This document shows, in pieces, positions 52,192 through 62,289 of a DNA stretch of 64,000 nt. Each line of letters begins with the position of its first letter. Position 1 is the stretch's first letter. This DNA is from JACDAN01 sp963834825 (GTDB lineage: Bacteria; Actinomycetota; Thermoleophilia; Gaiellales; Gaiellaceae), in NCBI GenBank assembly GCA_963834825.1, contig CAWICZ010000008.1, forward strand, positions 1-64,000, read 5' to 3'. Below the pieces are notes generated by a model. The model saw only the letters and a program-made list of their open reading frames with translations. It did no database searches and was not told the origin of the DNA. A program made the translations under genes and the position numbers.

Positions 52192-53134
52192 CGGTCTCCT
52201 GGGGAATCCTCTCGACCGCCCGCATCAACCGGCTCGTGCTCGCCGGGGCGCGCAAATCCGACCGCGTCGACGTCGTCGCCGTCGCGAGCCGTGACGTGGG
52301 GCGCGCCGAGTCGTACGCGCGCGAGCAGGGAATCGAACGGGCCCACGGCAGCTACGAAGCGCTGCTCGCCGACGCGGACGTCGAGGCGGTCTACATCTCC
52401 CTGCCGAACTCGATGCATGTCGAGTGGACGATTCGGGCACTCGAAGCGGGGAAGCATGTGCTCTGTGAGAAGCCGCTCACGCGACACGCAGCGGAGGCTG
52501 AGCGCGCCTTCGACGTTGCCGACCGGGCGGGCCGCCATCTGATGGAGGCATTCATGTACCGCCACAACCCGCAGACCGCGAGGCTCGTGCAACTCGTCCA
52601 GGAGAACGCCGTCGGCGAGCTTCAGCGCGTGCGGGCCGCGTTCAGCTTCACCGTCGACAACCCGGCGAATATCCGGCTGCTCGCCGAGCTCGACGGCGGC
52701 GCGCTGATGGACGTCGGCTGCTACTGCGTGAGCGGCACGCGCCTGCTCGCGGGCGAGCCCGACCGGGTGGACGGCGAGCAGGTGGTCGGTCAGGGCGGCG
52801 TCGACGTGCGGTTCGCCGGCACGTTGCGCTTCCCGCGCGACGTGACCGGCCAGTTCGAGTGCGGGCTCGACCTCCCGCTCCGCGACGAGCTCGAAGTCGT
52901 CGGCTCCGACGGATCGATCTTCCTCGACGACCCGTGGCACTGCCGGACGCCGGTGATCGAGGTGCGCCGTGAGGGGACAACCGAGCGGATCGAGCTCGAG
53001 CCGGCCGACTCGTACAAGCTCGAGCTCGAGAACCTCAGCGACGCGATTCGCGGCGAGGCGACACCGCTGCTCGGACGCGAGGACGCCGTCGGCCAGGCCC
53101 GTACGATCGAAGCGCTCTACCGATCGGCCGAGGC

Positions 53135-53138
<4 letters not shown>
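52188..53138 (+). CDS. Gfo/Idh/MocA-family oxidoreductase
   Basis: A 316-residue two-domain NAD(P)-dependent dehydrogenase. The Rossmann start is VSWGILSTARINRLVLAGAR, EKP motif is GKHVLCEKPLTRHAAEAERA, and the C-terminal fold has GGALMDVGCYCVSGTRLLAG. Such enzymes oxidise or reduce sugars and polyols. GTG 52188 and the stop at 53138 both overlap neighbouring genes by 4 bp. It may act with the aldo-keto reductase that follows on a carbohydrate. Confidence 0.92.
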
Positions 53139-54166
<1,028 letters not shown>

Positions 54167-54219
54167 GTTTCCCGCCGACCTACTGTCTGTAGAGCGACAC
54201 CCAAGAGGAGGAGAGTGAG

Positions 54220-54837
54220 ATGGGAAAGCTCGTTGTCGGAACCTTCCTGACCCTTGACGGCGTGATGCAGGGCCCCGGCGGGCCCGAGGAGGACACAGAA
54301 GGCGGATTCGAGCACGGCGGCTGGTCGGTGCCCTATTGGGGCGACGACCTGATGGGCGAGGTCATCATGGAATCGATGGGAAAGGCCGACGCGGTGCTGC
54401 TCGGCCGAAAGACGTACGAGATCTTCGCTGGACACTGGCCGAAGGTCGGCGACGACGACCCGATGGCGGCAAAGTTGAACAGCGTCCAGAAGTACGTGGC
54501 TTCCAGGAGCCTCGACAGCGTGGACTGGCAGAACACGACCCTGATCAAAGGCGACGTGGCCGAAGAGGTCGCGAAGCTAAAAGACGAGAAGGCCGAGATC
54601 CAGGTCCCTGGTAGCCAGAACCTCATCCAGACGCTGCTCGAGCATGACCTCGTCGACGAGTACCGCCTCTGGTTCTTCCCCGTCGCGCTCGGAGCCGGCA
54701 AGCGACTCTTCGCCGACGGGACCATCCCGACGAATCTGAAGCTCGTCGACTCGAAGACCTCCAGCACCGGCGTGGCGATGAACACCTACGAGGCGGCCGG
54801 CCGACCCGACTACGGCTCGTTCGCTCTCGATCAGTAG
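54220..54837 (+). CDS. Dihydrofolate reductase family protein
   Basis: A 205-residue RibD-C/DHFR-like reductase, same subfamily as 5123: LVVGTFLTLDGVMQGPGGPE, VLLGRKTYEIFAGHWPKVGD, and LVDEYRLWFFPVALGAGKRL. AAGAGGAGGAGAG precedes the ATG. It follows the oxidoreductase operon by 53 bp. Substrate unknown. Confidence 0.9.
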   Translation: MGKLVVGTFLTLDGVMQGPGGPEEDTEGGFEHGGWSVPYWGDDLMGEVIMESMGKADAVLLGRKTYEIFAGHWPKVGDDDPMAAKLNSVQKYVASRSLDSVDWQNTTLIKGDVAEEVAKLKDEKAEIQVPGSQNLIQTLLEHDLVDEYRLWFFPVALGAGKRLFADGTIPTNLKLVDSKTSSTGVAMNTYEAAGRPDYGSFALDQ

Positions 54838-54845
54838 GCGAGCGG

Positions 54846-55319
54846 ATGGCGACTCCCACCCCCCAGGAGCTCGCGGCGATCGCGCGGACGATCATCGACT
54901 CGAACGACTACATGGTGCTGGCGACGGCCGACGAGAGCGGGCTGCCGTGGGCGTCGCCGGTGTGGTACGCGCCGGAGGAGTACCAGGAGCTCTTCTGGGT
55001 CTCGTCTCCCGAGGTCAGGCACTCGCGCAACCTCGCCGCGCGTCCGGAGCTCGGCATCGTGATCTTCGACTCGACCGTCCCCGTCGGAGCCGGGCAGGGC
55101 GTCTACATGTCGGCCGTCGCGGAGCAGCTCTCCGATGACGACCTCGACCGCGGCATCGAGATCTTCTCCCGCAGATCCGAGGCGCAGGGAGCGGAGGCAT
55201 GGACGCGCGACCGGGTCGTCCCGCCTGCTCACCTTCGGCTCTATCGGGCCACGGTGTCGGAGCACTCGATGCTCGATCCCGCCGCAAGCCGTGACCAGCG
55301 GATACCAGTGACTCCGTAA
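54846..55319 (+). CDS. Pyridoxamine 5'-phosphate oxidase-family protein
   Basis: A 157-residue split-barrel flavin/F420-binding protein of the PNPOx-like family. ELAAIARTIIDSNDYMVLAT, ESGLPWASPVWYAPEEYQEL, FWVSSPEVRHSRNLAARPEL and GIVIFDSTVPVGAGQGVYM are typical. It may reduce a small molecule with FMN or F420. ATG 54846 sits 9 bp after the DHFR-like gene; the two are probably co-transcribed. Confidence 0.88.
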   Translation: MATPTPQELAAIARTIIDSNDYMVLATADESGLPWASPVWYAPEEYQELFWVSSPEVRHSRNLAARPELGIVIFDSTVPVGAGQGVYMSAVAEQLSDDDLDRGIEIFSRRSEAQGAEAWTRDRVVPPAHLRLYRATVSEHSMLDPAASRDQRIPVTP

Positions 55320-55330
55320 CTGTCGGGAAC

Positions 55331-56077
55331 TCATCGTCCAGGTGTCGTCGAGCGCATCAGCTCGAGGATGTGGGGCAGCAAGGCGGCGTCCGCTTCGTAG
55401 AACGCCGAGATGTGAGAGTGGCCGGCGAGTGAGACGAACGTCGCGCCGGGGATCTCACGAGCAGCCCTCGCGGCATCATCGTGCATCTCGTCTGCCTCTC
55501 CCGCGCAGATCAGACACGGTACCCGCCACCTGCTGAGATCCTGCGAAATCGGCCCTTCGGCCGCGACGGATCGCCAGGCCGCTTCGAGTGCGGCAGGATC
55601 GTTCCTCTCGAGCATCCACGTTCGGTCCGGTTCAGGGAACCGAAAGTCGAGCCCCGACTCGAACGCTTCGACGAACCCGGTCATTCCGTCCCGTCGAGAC
55701 GCGGCAATCGCAGCCGCGACGGCATGTGCAGTCGGCGAGCCGAGGTCCCAGGCGTAGGGTTGGTTGCCGCACAGAATGAGGGACAGGAGGCGCTCGGGTG
55801 CTAATTCGCCCAGCGCAAAACCGAGCCGCGCTCCCCATGAGGAGCCGAGGAAATGAGCGCGGTCAACCCTCAACGTGTCGAGAACTGCGACGGCGTCCGC
55901 CACCCGAGTGGACAACGCGTAGCTCTCGGCAGCCCGTGGTTTGTCGCTGCGCCCTTGACCACGGTGGTCGGCGAAGATCAGGCGAAAGTCGTCGCCCAGT
56001 GCCCCGGCGAGGGCCGACGCCTTCGGAACCTCGAGCGGATCCGCGAAACCCGTATACAGCAGGACAGCCGGCGCCAT
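55331..56077 (-). CDS. Alpha/beta hydrolase
   Basis: A 248-residue alpha/beta hydrolase: PAVLLYTGFADPLEVPKASA, FADHRGQGRSDKP, GSSWGARLGFALGELAP (nucleophile Ser) and AGHSHISAFYEADAALLP (His). ATG 56077 is the only credible start, yet the same frame continues upstream with family-like NPLDGVRTYFEDAGG and no start codon before a stop. The annotated start may therefore truncate the natural N-terminus. It is divergent from the dehydratase gene. Confidence 0.82.
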   Translation of the reverse strand: MAPAVLLYTGFADPLEVPKASALAGALGDDFRLIFADHRGQGRSDKPRAAESYALSTRVADAVAVLDTLRVDRAHFLGSSWGARLGFALGELAPERLLSLILCGNQPYAWDLGSPTAHAVAAAIAASRRDGMTGFVEAFESGLDFRFPEPDRTWMLERNDPAALEAAWRSVAAEGPISQDLSRWRVPCLICAGEADEMHDDAARAAREIPGATFVSLAGHSHISAFYEADAALLPHILELMRSTTPGR

Positions 56078-56180
56078 GCCCCCTGCGTCCTCGAAGTAGG
56101 TGCGGACGCCGTCCAGAGGATTCGTGGCGTAGGGCGTGGGCGCACTCCTCGTCGGGTTCCGCTACGGTCGCGCGCGACCG

Positions 56181-57161
56181 ATGCAGTGGCAGGTGCCAAC
56201 CTTCGCAGACGTGCTGGAAGCGCGTCGCCGCATCTCGCCGCATCTGCGCGCGACACCGCTCTTCCGCTACCCGCCGCTGGACGACCTGCTCGACGCGAGC
56301 GTCTTCGTCAAGCACGAGAACCACCAGCCGACCGGTGCGTTCAAGGTACGGGGCGGCGTCAACCTCGTCTCACAGCTGACGCCGGAGGAGCGTGAGCGCG
56401 GCGTCATCGCGGCCTCGACCGGAAACCACGGACAGTCGATCGCGTTTGCGGCCCGTCTCTTCGAAGCGCAGGCGACGATCTGCGTCCCCGAAAACGCGAA
56501 CCCCGTCAAGGTCGCCGCGATGCAAGGCCTCGGCGCCGAGCTCATCTTCCACGGGCGGGACTACGACGACGCCCGCGAGCACTGCGAGCAGCTCGCGGAG
56601 GAGCGCGGTCACCGCTACGTGCACTCCGGCAACGAGCCGCTGCTGATCGCCGGAGTGGGCACCGAGACGCTCGAGATCGTCGAGGACGAGCCAGAGATCG
56701 ACGTCATCGTCGTTCCGATCGGAGGCGGAAGCGGCGCGGCGGGCGCGTGCATCGTCGCGAAGGCGGTCAATCCGTCGATCAGGGTCGTCGGCGTGCAGTC
56801 GGAGGCCGCCCCGGCCGCATTTCGCTCGTGGACGGAGCACCGCCTGGTTGAGGATCGGATGGAGACGTTCGCAGAGGGTCTGGCGACGCGCACGGCATTC
56901 GAGCTCCCGATGTCGATCCTCTGGGAGCAGCTAGACGAGTTCATTCTCGTGAGCGATGACGAGATCCGCGAGGCTCAGGCGCTGATGATCGAGGCGACGC
57001 GCAACCTCGTCGAGGCTGCGGGCGCGGCTCCACTTGCGGCCGCCGTCCGACTGCGCGACCAGCTGACCGGGAAGCGGGTGGCGCTGGTCCTGAGCGGCGG
57101 CAACGCGAGTCGGGAGCAGCTGCTCGACGTCCTTGGCCGCGAGCATGCGCTGACCGCATAG
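56181..57161 (+). CDS. Threonine/serine dehydratase (PLP-dependent)
   Basis: A 326-residue fold-type II PLP enzyme of the threonine/serine dehydratase family. VKHENHQPTGAFKVRGGVNL holds the PLP lysine, ASTGNHGQSIAFAARLF the substrate loop, VPIGGGSGAAGACIVAKAV the phosphate loop and LSGGNASREQL the C-terminal Ser/Gly site. No ACT domain is attached, so it resembles catabolic or serine-racemase-like forms. ATG 56181 is chosen; a GTG 15 codons upstream would add a non-conserved stretch. Confidence 0.9.
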   Translation: MQWQVPTFADVLEARRRISPHLRATPLFRYPPLDDLLDASVFVKHENHQPTGAFKVRGGVNLVSQLTPEERERGVIAASTGNHGQSIAFAARLFEAQATICVPENANPVKVAAMQGLGAELIFHGRDYDDAREHCEQLAEERGHRYVHSGNEPLLIAGVGTETLEIVEDEPEIDVIVVPIGGGSGAAGACIVAKAVNPSIRVVGVQSEAAPAAFRSWTEHRLVEDRMETFAEGLATRTAFELPMSILWEQLDEFILVSDDEIREAQALMIEATRNLVEAAGAAPLAAAVRLRDQLTGKRVALVLSGGNASREQLLDVLGREHALTA

Positions 57162-57171
57162 CGTACGGCGG

Positions 57172-58140
57172 ATGGACTACGTGAACCTGGGCCGGAGCGG
57201 GCTCCGCGTGTCGCGCATCTGCCTCGGGATGATGAGCTACGGCAAGCACGAAAGCCGCCCGTGGGCGCTGGACGAGAGCGAGGCGAAGCCGATCATCAAG
57301 CGCGCGGTGGAAGGCGGCATCACGTTCTTCGACACTGCCGACGTTTACAACGGCGGCCAGAGCGAGGTCGTCACGGGCCGGGTGCTGCAGCGGCTTTTCG
57401 GGATGCGCGAGGAGTACGTCGTCGCCACGAAGGTGCACGGCCGCACAATGCCCGGCCCGAACGGCCGCGGCCTCTCGCGCAAGCACATCCTGGCCTCGAT
57501 CGACGCGTCGCTGGAGCGACTCGGGCTCGACTACGTCGACCTCTACCAGATCCACCGCTGGGATCCCCACACGCCGATCGAGGAGACGATGGAAGCGCTC
57601 CACGACGTCGTCAACGCGGGCAAGGCGCGCTACATCGGCGCGAGCAGCATGTACGCCTGGCAGTTCGCGAAGGCGCAGTCCGTCGCGAAGACGCAGTTCG
57701 CGTCGATGCAGAACCACTACAACCTCGTCTACCGCGAAGAGGAACGGGAGATGATCCCGCAATGCCTGGATCAGGGCGTCGCCGTCCTGCCGTGGAGCCC
57801 GCTGGCCCGTGGTCTGCTCGCCGGCAACCGCACGCGCGAGGGCGAGAGGCTGACGACCCGCGCCAAGACCGACGAGTTCGGCGAGAGCCTCTACACGCTG
57901 GAGATCGACTTCACCGTCGTCGACCGGGTAACCGAGGTCGCTGCGGCACGCGGGGTCTCGAGCGCACAGATCGCGCTCGCATGGCTACTGCAGAAACCCG
58001 GCGTGACCTCGCCGATCGTCGGCGCCACGAAGGTCGAGCACCTAGAGGACGCGATCGCCGCCGAAGCGCTCTCGCTGAGCGCGGAGGAGATCGCGCGGCT
58101 CGAGGAGCCGTACGTTCCGCACGCGATCTCGGGCCACTAG
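57172..58140 (+). CDS. Aldo/keto reductase
   Basis: A 322-residue aldo-keto reductase. MDYVNLGRSGLRVSRICLGM, FFDTADVYNGGQSEVVTGRV (Asp, Tyr), VVATKVHGRTMPGPNGRGLS (Lys) and DLYQIHRWDPHTPIEETMEA (His) give the usual tetrad. The second AKR in the window, from a different subfamily than 53135. It starts 10 bp after the dehydratase stop. The terminal 4 bp overlap the convergent FAD oxidase stop. Confidence 0.92.
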   Translation: MDYVNLGRSGLRVSRICLGMMSYGKHESRPWALDESEAKPIIKRAVEGGITFFDTADVYNGGQSEVVTGRVLQRLFGMREEYVVATKVHGRTMPGPNGRGLSRKHILASIDASLERLGLDYVDLYQIHRWDPHTPIEETMEALHDVVNAGKARYIGASSMYAWQFAKAQSVAKTQFASMQNHYNLVYREEEREMIPQCLDQGVAVLPWSPLARGLLAGNRTREGERLTTRAKTDEFGESLYTLEIDFTVVDRVTEVAAARGVSSAQIALAWLLQKPGVTSPIVGATKVEHLEDAIAAEALSLSAEEIARLEEPYVPHAISGH

Positions 58141-59525
58141 GCCGCGGCCGGCGGGATGTTCTGGTTGAGCCGGAAGAGGTTGGTCGGGTCGTAGCGGCGC
58201 TTGACGGCTGCGAGCCGGTCCCACGTTGGTCCCGGGTAGGCCTCGCGGACCCGCTCCTCGCCCTCGTCGCCGACGAAGTTGACGTAGACGCCGGCGTCAC
58301 CCTGTTGCAACGCAGCCGCAAACTCGTTCACCCACGTCTCGTGCACCGGGCTCTCGTCAGCGCGCTCGTAGACCGCGCCGAGGGCGACCATGACCCGTCG
58401 CCCGCGGTGCGCGTACGCGGTCGCCTCCGCAGGCACGCGGGCCGCCGCCCCACCCAGCACACGAAGCTGCGCCACGGCCATCGGCGCGGTCGAAGCCTGG
58501 AGGTGGTCGAGGATCGCCTCCCCCATGTTCCGGTCTACTGCGTCGACGAACAGCGACCGCGCCACCTCCTGGGCGGGACCGGGGCCGTCTTCCCCGAACA
58601 GCCCGTAGATCTCCGGGTACGGCATCGGGCGCACCATGTCCGCAAGCGGCGTGGCCAGCGCCCGGAACGGCTCGTAGGCCCGCTCACCGTCCTCGATCTC
58701 TCCGGCGTAGGACATCAAGGCCATCACCACAGGCTTGCCGTGCGCATCCGTCGGTAGGAACGGCATCGGGGGCGCGACCATGATGTTGGCAATGGCCGAC
58801 AGCTCCTCCGGCGCGGCCTCGGCCTCGGCGACGAACGAGGCGATGACTTCGGGCGTCGCCGGGAGGATCAACATGCCGCCGACGATCTTGTCGACCTGGT
58901 GCAGCCGGAACTGGAAACGGGTTGCGACGCCGAAGTTGCCGCCGCCGCCGCGAATCGCCCAGAACAGGTCCGGATGCGTGTCGGCGTCCGCATGCAGCAG
59001 CTCACCGTCGGCGGTCACAACCTCCGCGGCCAGTAGATCGTCGATCGTGAGGCCGTGCTTCCGCACCAGGAACCCGACACCGCCGCCGAGCGTGAGCCCT
59101 CCGATCCCGACCGAGCCGGTGTCGCCGAACCCGGTCGCCAGGCCATGCTCCCCTGCTGCGGCCGTGTACTGGGCTGCGGTCATCCCCGTTTGCGCCCAGG
59201 CGATGCGATGCTCGAGCGTCGATCTCGAGTGCCCGCATCTCTCGCGAGATCGAGGACGATCCCGCCCTCGGAGACGCCGTGGCCCGGCCAGGCTGTGGCC
59301 GCCGCTCCGGACGGCGAGCTCCGCCCCGGTCTCGCGTGCCAGCGAAACGACGCGCGCGACGTCAGTCGCGTCCAGAGGGCGGATGATGGCCGCCGGCCTG
59401 CGGTCGATGCTGCGGTAGAAAACGGCGCGTCCCTGCTCGTACCCATCGTCGTCGGGCCTGATCACCCGACCGTTGAGATCGGCGCGCAGCTGCTCGATCG
59501 ATCTTGTGATGGTCATCTCCTGCAT
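58137..59525 (-). pseudogene. FAD-binding oxidoreductase (BBE/GOOX-like), three clustered insertions
   Basis: A 461-residue FAD-linked oxidase of the berberine-bridge-enzyme family, if three surplus bases are dropped. AIIRPLDATDVARVVSLARE, RSGGHSLAG (His for FAD), FGDTGSVGIGGLTLGGGVGF, and PTNLFRLNQNIPPA are intact. Between RSGGHSLAG and WAQTGM the frame leaves for HGVSEGGIVLDLA, then for EMRALEID, and returns; each step is one extra base in ~80 bp (59215-59295), net +3, so the distal frame is retained with a scrambled segment. GGAAGGGA precedes ATG 59525. Probably assembly error. Confidence 0.85.
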
Positions 59526-59667
59526 GGGGTCCCTTCCCGCTTCGCTCACTCGTTTGTCTTGTAGACGACGAGCGGCTCGGGAACTCATCGACGCACCGAC
59601 CCGCCCGGGCGTTCTCGGGGTGGCACAGTGCTCGGCGAGCACGAGCCCGCCGAGACCTGAGAGCACA

Positions 59668-60858
59668 TTGGATGACCCGTCACCTGTTGAGCGCTACCTC
59701 CGCCTGGGGCTGCAGCTCGGCCGCCACGTCGAGGGGATCGTCGACGCCTACTACGGCCCCGCAGAGCTGGCGGCCGCTGTGGACGCCGAGCCGCCGGTAG
59801 ATCCCCGGACACTCGTCGCCGACACAGAGACGCTGCTCGACGAGCTCGAGGACGGCTGGCTACGCGACCAGGCGGCCGGCTTGCGCACCTACGCCGGCGT
59901 GCTGGCGGGGGAGTCCGGCTCGTACGCCGACGAGGTGGAGGGCTGCTACGGCGTGCGGCCGACCTACACCGACGAAGCCGTCTTCGCCGCCGCGCACGAG
60001 CGGCTCGAGGAACTGCTCCCCGGCGACGGGACGCTTGGCGAGCGCCACGAGCGGTGGGAAGCCTCGATGCGCGTGCCCGCCGAGCAGGTCGAGCGCATTG
60101 TGGTGACGGCGATCGACGAAGCCCGCGCCTGGACGCGCCGCCTGGTCGAGCTGCCGGACGGCGAAGGCGTCGTGCTCGAGATCGTGCGTGACAAGCCCTG
60201 GATGGCGTTCTGCGGCTACCTCGGCAACCTGCGCAGCCGGATCGCCGTCAACATCGACCTGCCGCTGTCGGCCATCGAGCTGCTCATCCTCACGCTCCAC
60301 GAGACCTATCCCGGCCACCATGCCGAGCGCTGCTGCAAGGAGTACCTGCTCGTGCGCGGTCGCGGACTGCTCGAGGAAACGCTGGTGATGGTGCCGACGC
60401 CGCAGTCGCTCGTCGCGGAGGGGATCGCCGGGCTCGCACCGGAAGTGTTGCTCGAGGGCGACGGCGGGGCGGCGCTCGCCGCAGTCATGCACGACGCCGG
60501 TATCGAGCTCGATCTCGCCACCGCTCTCGCCGTTAGGCGGACCCTCGAGCCGTGCCGGTGGGCCGAGGTCAACGCGGCGCTGATGCTGGAGGGCGGCGGT
60601 TCGAGCGAGGCCGAGACGCAGGCATATCTCGAGCGCTGGGGTCTGATGACCCCGAAGCTCGCCGCGCACATGATCCGCTTCTTCACCGAGCCGACCTCGC
60701 GGACCTACATCGTCACCTACCCCGCTGGACGAGAGCTCTGCCGCTCGTACGTGGCAGGCGAGCCGGAGCGCTTCCGCCGCCTGCTGACCGAGCAGGTGCG
60801 TGTCCGCGAGCTGCTCGAGGCACGGGCCGCAGGCGCGCCGATCTCGTCGGGCCAATAG
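59668..60858 (+). CDS. DUF885-like zinc metallopeptidase (HETYPGHH)
   Basis: A 396-residue protein related to DUF885 carboxypeptidase-like zinc proteins. The signature is LTLHETYPGHHAERCCKEYL, an H-E-x3-x-H-H metal motif. VERYLRLGLQLGRHVEGIVD and AYYGPAELAAAVDAEPPVD open it. TTG 59668 is proposed because the conserved N-terminus begins about there; GTG 59620 is an alternative. No signal peptide is seen with this start. It probably cleaves peptides in the cytoplasm, by family. Confidence 0.8.
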   Translation: MDDPSPVERYLRLGLQLGRHVEGIVDAYYGPAELAAAVDAEPPVDPRTLVADTETLLDELEDGWLRDQAAGLRTYAGVLAGESGSYADEVEGCYGVRPTYTDEAVFAAAHERLEELLPGDGTLGERHERWEASMRVPAEQVERIVVTAIDEARAWTRRLVELPDGEGVVLEIVRDKPWMAFCGYLGNLRSRIAVNIDLPLSAIELLILTLHETYPGHHAERCCKEYLLVRGRGLLEETLVMVPTPQSLVAEGIAGLAPEVLLEGDGGAALAAVMHDAGIELDLATALAVRRTLEPCRWAEVNAALMLEGGGSSEAETQAYLERWGLMTPKLAAHMIRFFTEPTSRTYIVTYPAGRELCRSYVAGEPERFRRLLTEQVRVRELLEARAAGAPISSGQ

Positions 60859-60929
60859 GCGTCGCGGCGCGACAGGCGGCGCCGACAGCTCGAGCTCGCC
60901 CGGGCGAGCCCAGCGTCTGTAATCGAGAC

Positions 60930-60958
60930 TTGCGCCAGCTCTCTATACCCGGTATAGT
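60930..60958 (+). promoter_or_regulatory. PadR operon promoter with operator palindrome
   Basis: TTGCGC (60930-60935), 17-bp spacer, TATAGT (60953-60958): a good sigma-70-type promoter. A perfect 15-bp palindrome CTATACC-C-GGTATAG (60943-60957) overlaps the -10 element, and a related AGTACCCAGTATG follows. The placement is ideal for PadR autorepression of the operon. Confidence 0.65.
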
Positions 60959-60965
60959 ACCCAGT

Positions 60966-60992
60966 ATGCTCGTCGCCTGGAGCCACTCATGA
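60966..60992 (+). other. Eight-codon leader ORF (MLVAWSHS)
   Basis: ATG 60966 opens a tiny ORF ending at TGA 60990, overlapping the PadR ATG at 60989 in an ATGA junction. If it is translated, termination would be coupled to PadR initiation. It begins near the predicted transcript start and could be leaderless. There is no direct evidence of expression. Confidence 0.3.
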
Positions 60993-61570
60993 GCGTTCCA
61001 CATGCCCTCCTTGCCCTCCTGAGCGAGGGGCCGAAATACGGCCTGCGGCTTCAGAACGAGTTCGAGTCGCGGACGGGTGAGGTCTGGCCGCTCAACGTCG
61101 GGCAGGTCTACACCACGCTTCAGCGACTCGAACGGGACGGGCTCGTCGCGACCGACGACGGGGAGGGCGAGGGCTCGCGGAAGCGGTACAGGATCACGTC
61201 CGCCGGCGATCGCGAGCTGACCGACTGGCTCCGCACTCCACCTGACCTAGTGCCGCCCCCGCGCGACGAGCTCGTGATCAAGGTGCTCGTTGCCCTGCAG
61301 GTCCCCGGGACCGACGTCCACGAGATCCTGCAGGTGCACCGTCGGCACGTGATCGAGGTCATGCAGCGCTACACCCGCGTCAAGGCTGCGGCCGACGAGG
61401 ACGACACGGCGTTGGCGCTCGTCGCCGATGCCGAGCTCTTCCGACTCGAGGCGATCGTCCGCTGGCTCGATGCCGCCGACGTCCGCTTGAAGCAGCGGCC
61501 GTCCCCGGCGCCGGCAGCGGTGACCGACCTGCCTCTCGAACCAACTCAACCGATGGAGGTCTCGCAATGA
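60989..61570 (+). CDS. PadR-family transcriptional regulator
   Basis: A 193-residue PadR regulator with C-terminal Vir_act_alpha_C-like helices. VPHALLALLSEGPKYGLRLQ, PLNVGQVYTTLQRLERDGLV (recognition helix) and RKRYRITSAGDRELTDWLRT (wing) are typical. A C-terminal helical part aids dimerisation. GGAG precedes ATG 60989. Its stop overlaps the ATPase start (ATGA). It probably represses the ABC exporter and itself through the palindrome at 60943. Confidence 0.93.
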   Translation: MSVPHALLALLSEGPKYGLRLQNEFESRTGEVWPLNVGQVYTTLQRLERDGLVATDDGEGEGSRKRYRITSAGDRELTDWLRTPPDLVPPPRDELVIKVLVALQVPGTDVHEILQVHRRHVIEVMQRYTRVKAAADEDDTALALVADAELFRLEAIVRWLDAADVRLKQRPSPAPAAVTDLPLEPTQPMEVSQ

Positions 61571-62289
61571 GCGCACTCGAACTGCGCCGGGTATCGAAGA
61601 CTTACGGCTCTGGGCCGACCGAGGTGCGCGCGCTCCGCGACGTCGAGCTCTCGGTCGAGCGCGGCGAGTTGGTCGCGATCATGGGGCCGAGCGGCTCCGG
61701 CAAGAGCACGCTCTTGACGATCGCCGGCAGCCTCGAGCAGCCGTCGAGCGGCCAGGTGTTGGTCGACGGCGTCGACCTCGCGAGCGTCTCGCGCTCGGAG
61801 CAGGCGCAGATGCGACGCCGGTCGATCGGCTATGTCTTCCAGGACTTCAATCTGCTCGCAGGGCTGACGGCGCTCGAGAACGTCACCCTGCCCCTCGAGC
61901 TCGACGGCATCCGCGCCAGAGCCGCCCGCGCGACGGGCCTCGAGGCGATGGAGGAGCTCGGTGTGGCCGACCGTGCCGATCGCTACCCCGACGAGCTGTC
62001 GGGCGGCGAGCGCCAGCGTGCTGCGATCGCCCGAGCGATCGTGGGCGAGCGCGGGTTGCTGCTCGCCGACGAGCCGACCGGCGCTCTCGACTCCGTGAAC
62101 GGCGAGGCCGTCATGCGCCTGCTGCGCGCCGCCACGCAGCGGGGGGTCGCCGGTGTCGTCGTCACCCACGAGGCGCAACTCGCATCTTGGGCCGACCGCG
62201 TCGTCTTCCTGCGCGACGGCCACATCGTCGACCAGACGGTCGCACCGCCTGGCCCGGAGTCGCTCCTCGCTGCCGGTGACCGGCGATGA
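61567..62289 (+). CDS. ABC transporter ATP-binding protein (MacB/LolD type)
   Basis: A 240-residue ATPase. Walker A is GPSGSGKSTL, Q-loop IGYVFQDFNLLAGLTALENV, signature LSGGERQRAAIARAI, Walker B LLLADEPTGALDS, H-loop VVVTHEA. Such MacB/LolD-type ATPases drive FtsX-type permeases in export or mechanotransmission. Both ends overlap neighbours by 4 bp (ATGA), so the three genes are one operon. Confidence 0.95.
   Translation: MSALELRRVSKTYGSGPTEVRALRDVELSVERGELVAIMGPSGSGKSTLLTIAGSLEQPSSGQVLVDGVDLASVSRSEQAQMRRRSIGYVFQDFNLLAGLTALENVTLPLELDGIRARAARATGLEAMEELGVADRADRYPDELSGGERQRAAIARAIVGERGLLLADEPTGALDSVNGEAVMRLLRAATQRGVAGVVVTHEAQLASWADRVVFLRDGHIVDQTVAPPGPESLLAAGDRR

Noticed and set aside
60898..60922. 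Repeat-like CGGGCGAGCCCAGCGTCTG before the PadR promoter
   Set aside because: It resembles module 1 only in short GC-rich words; order and spacing do not match.
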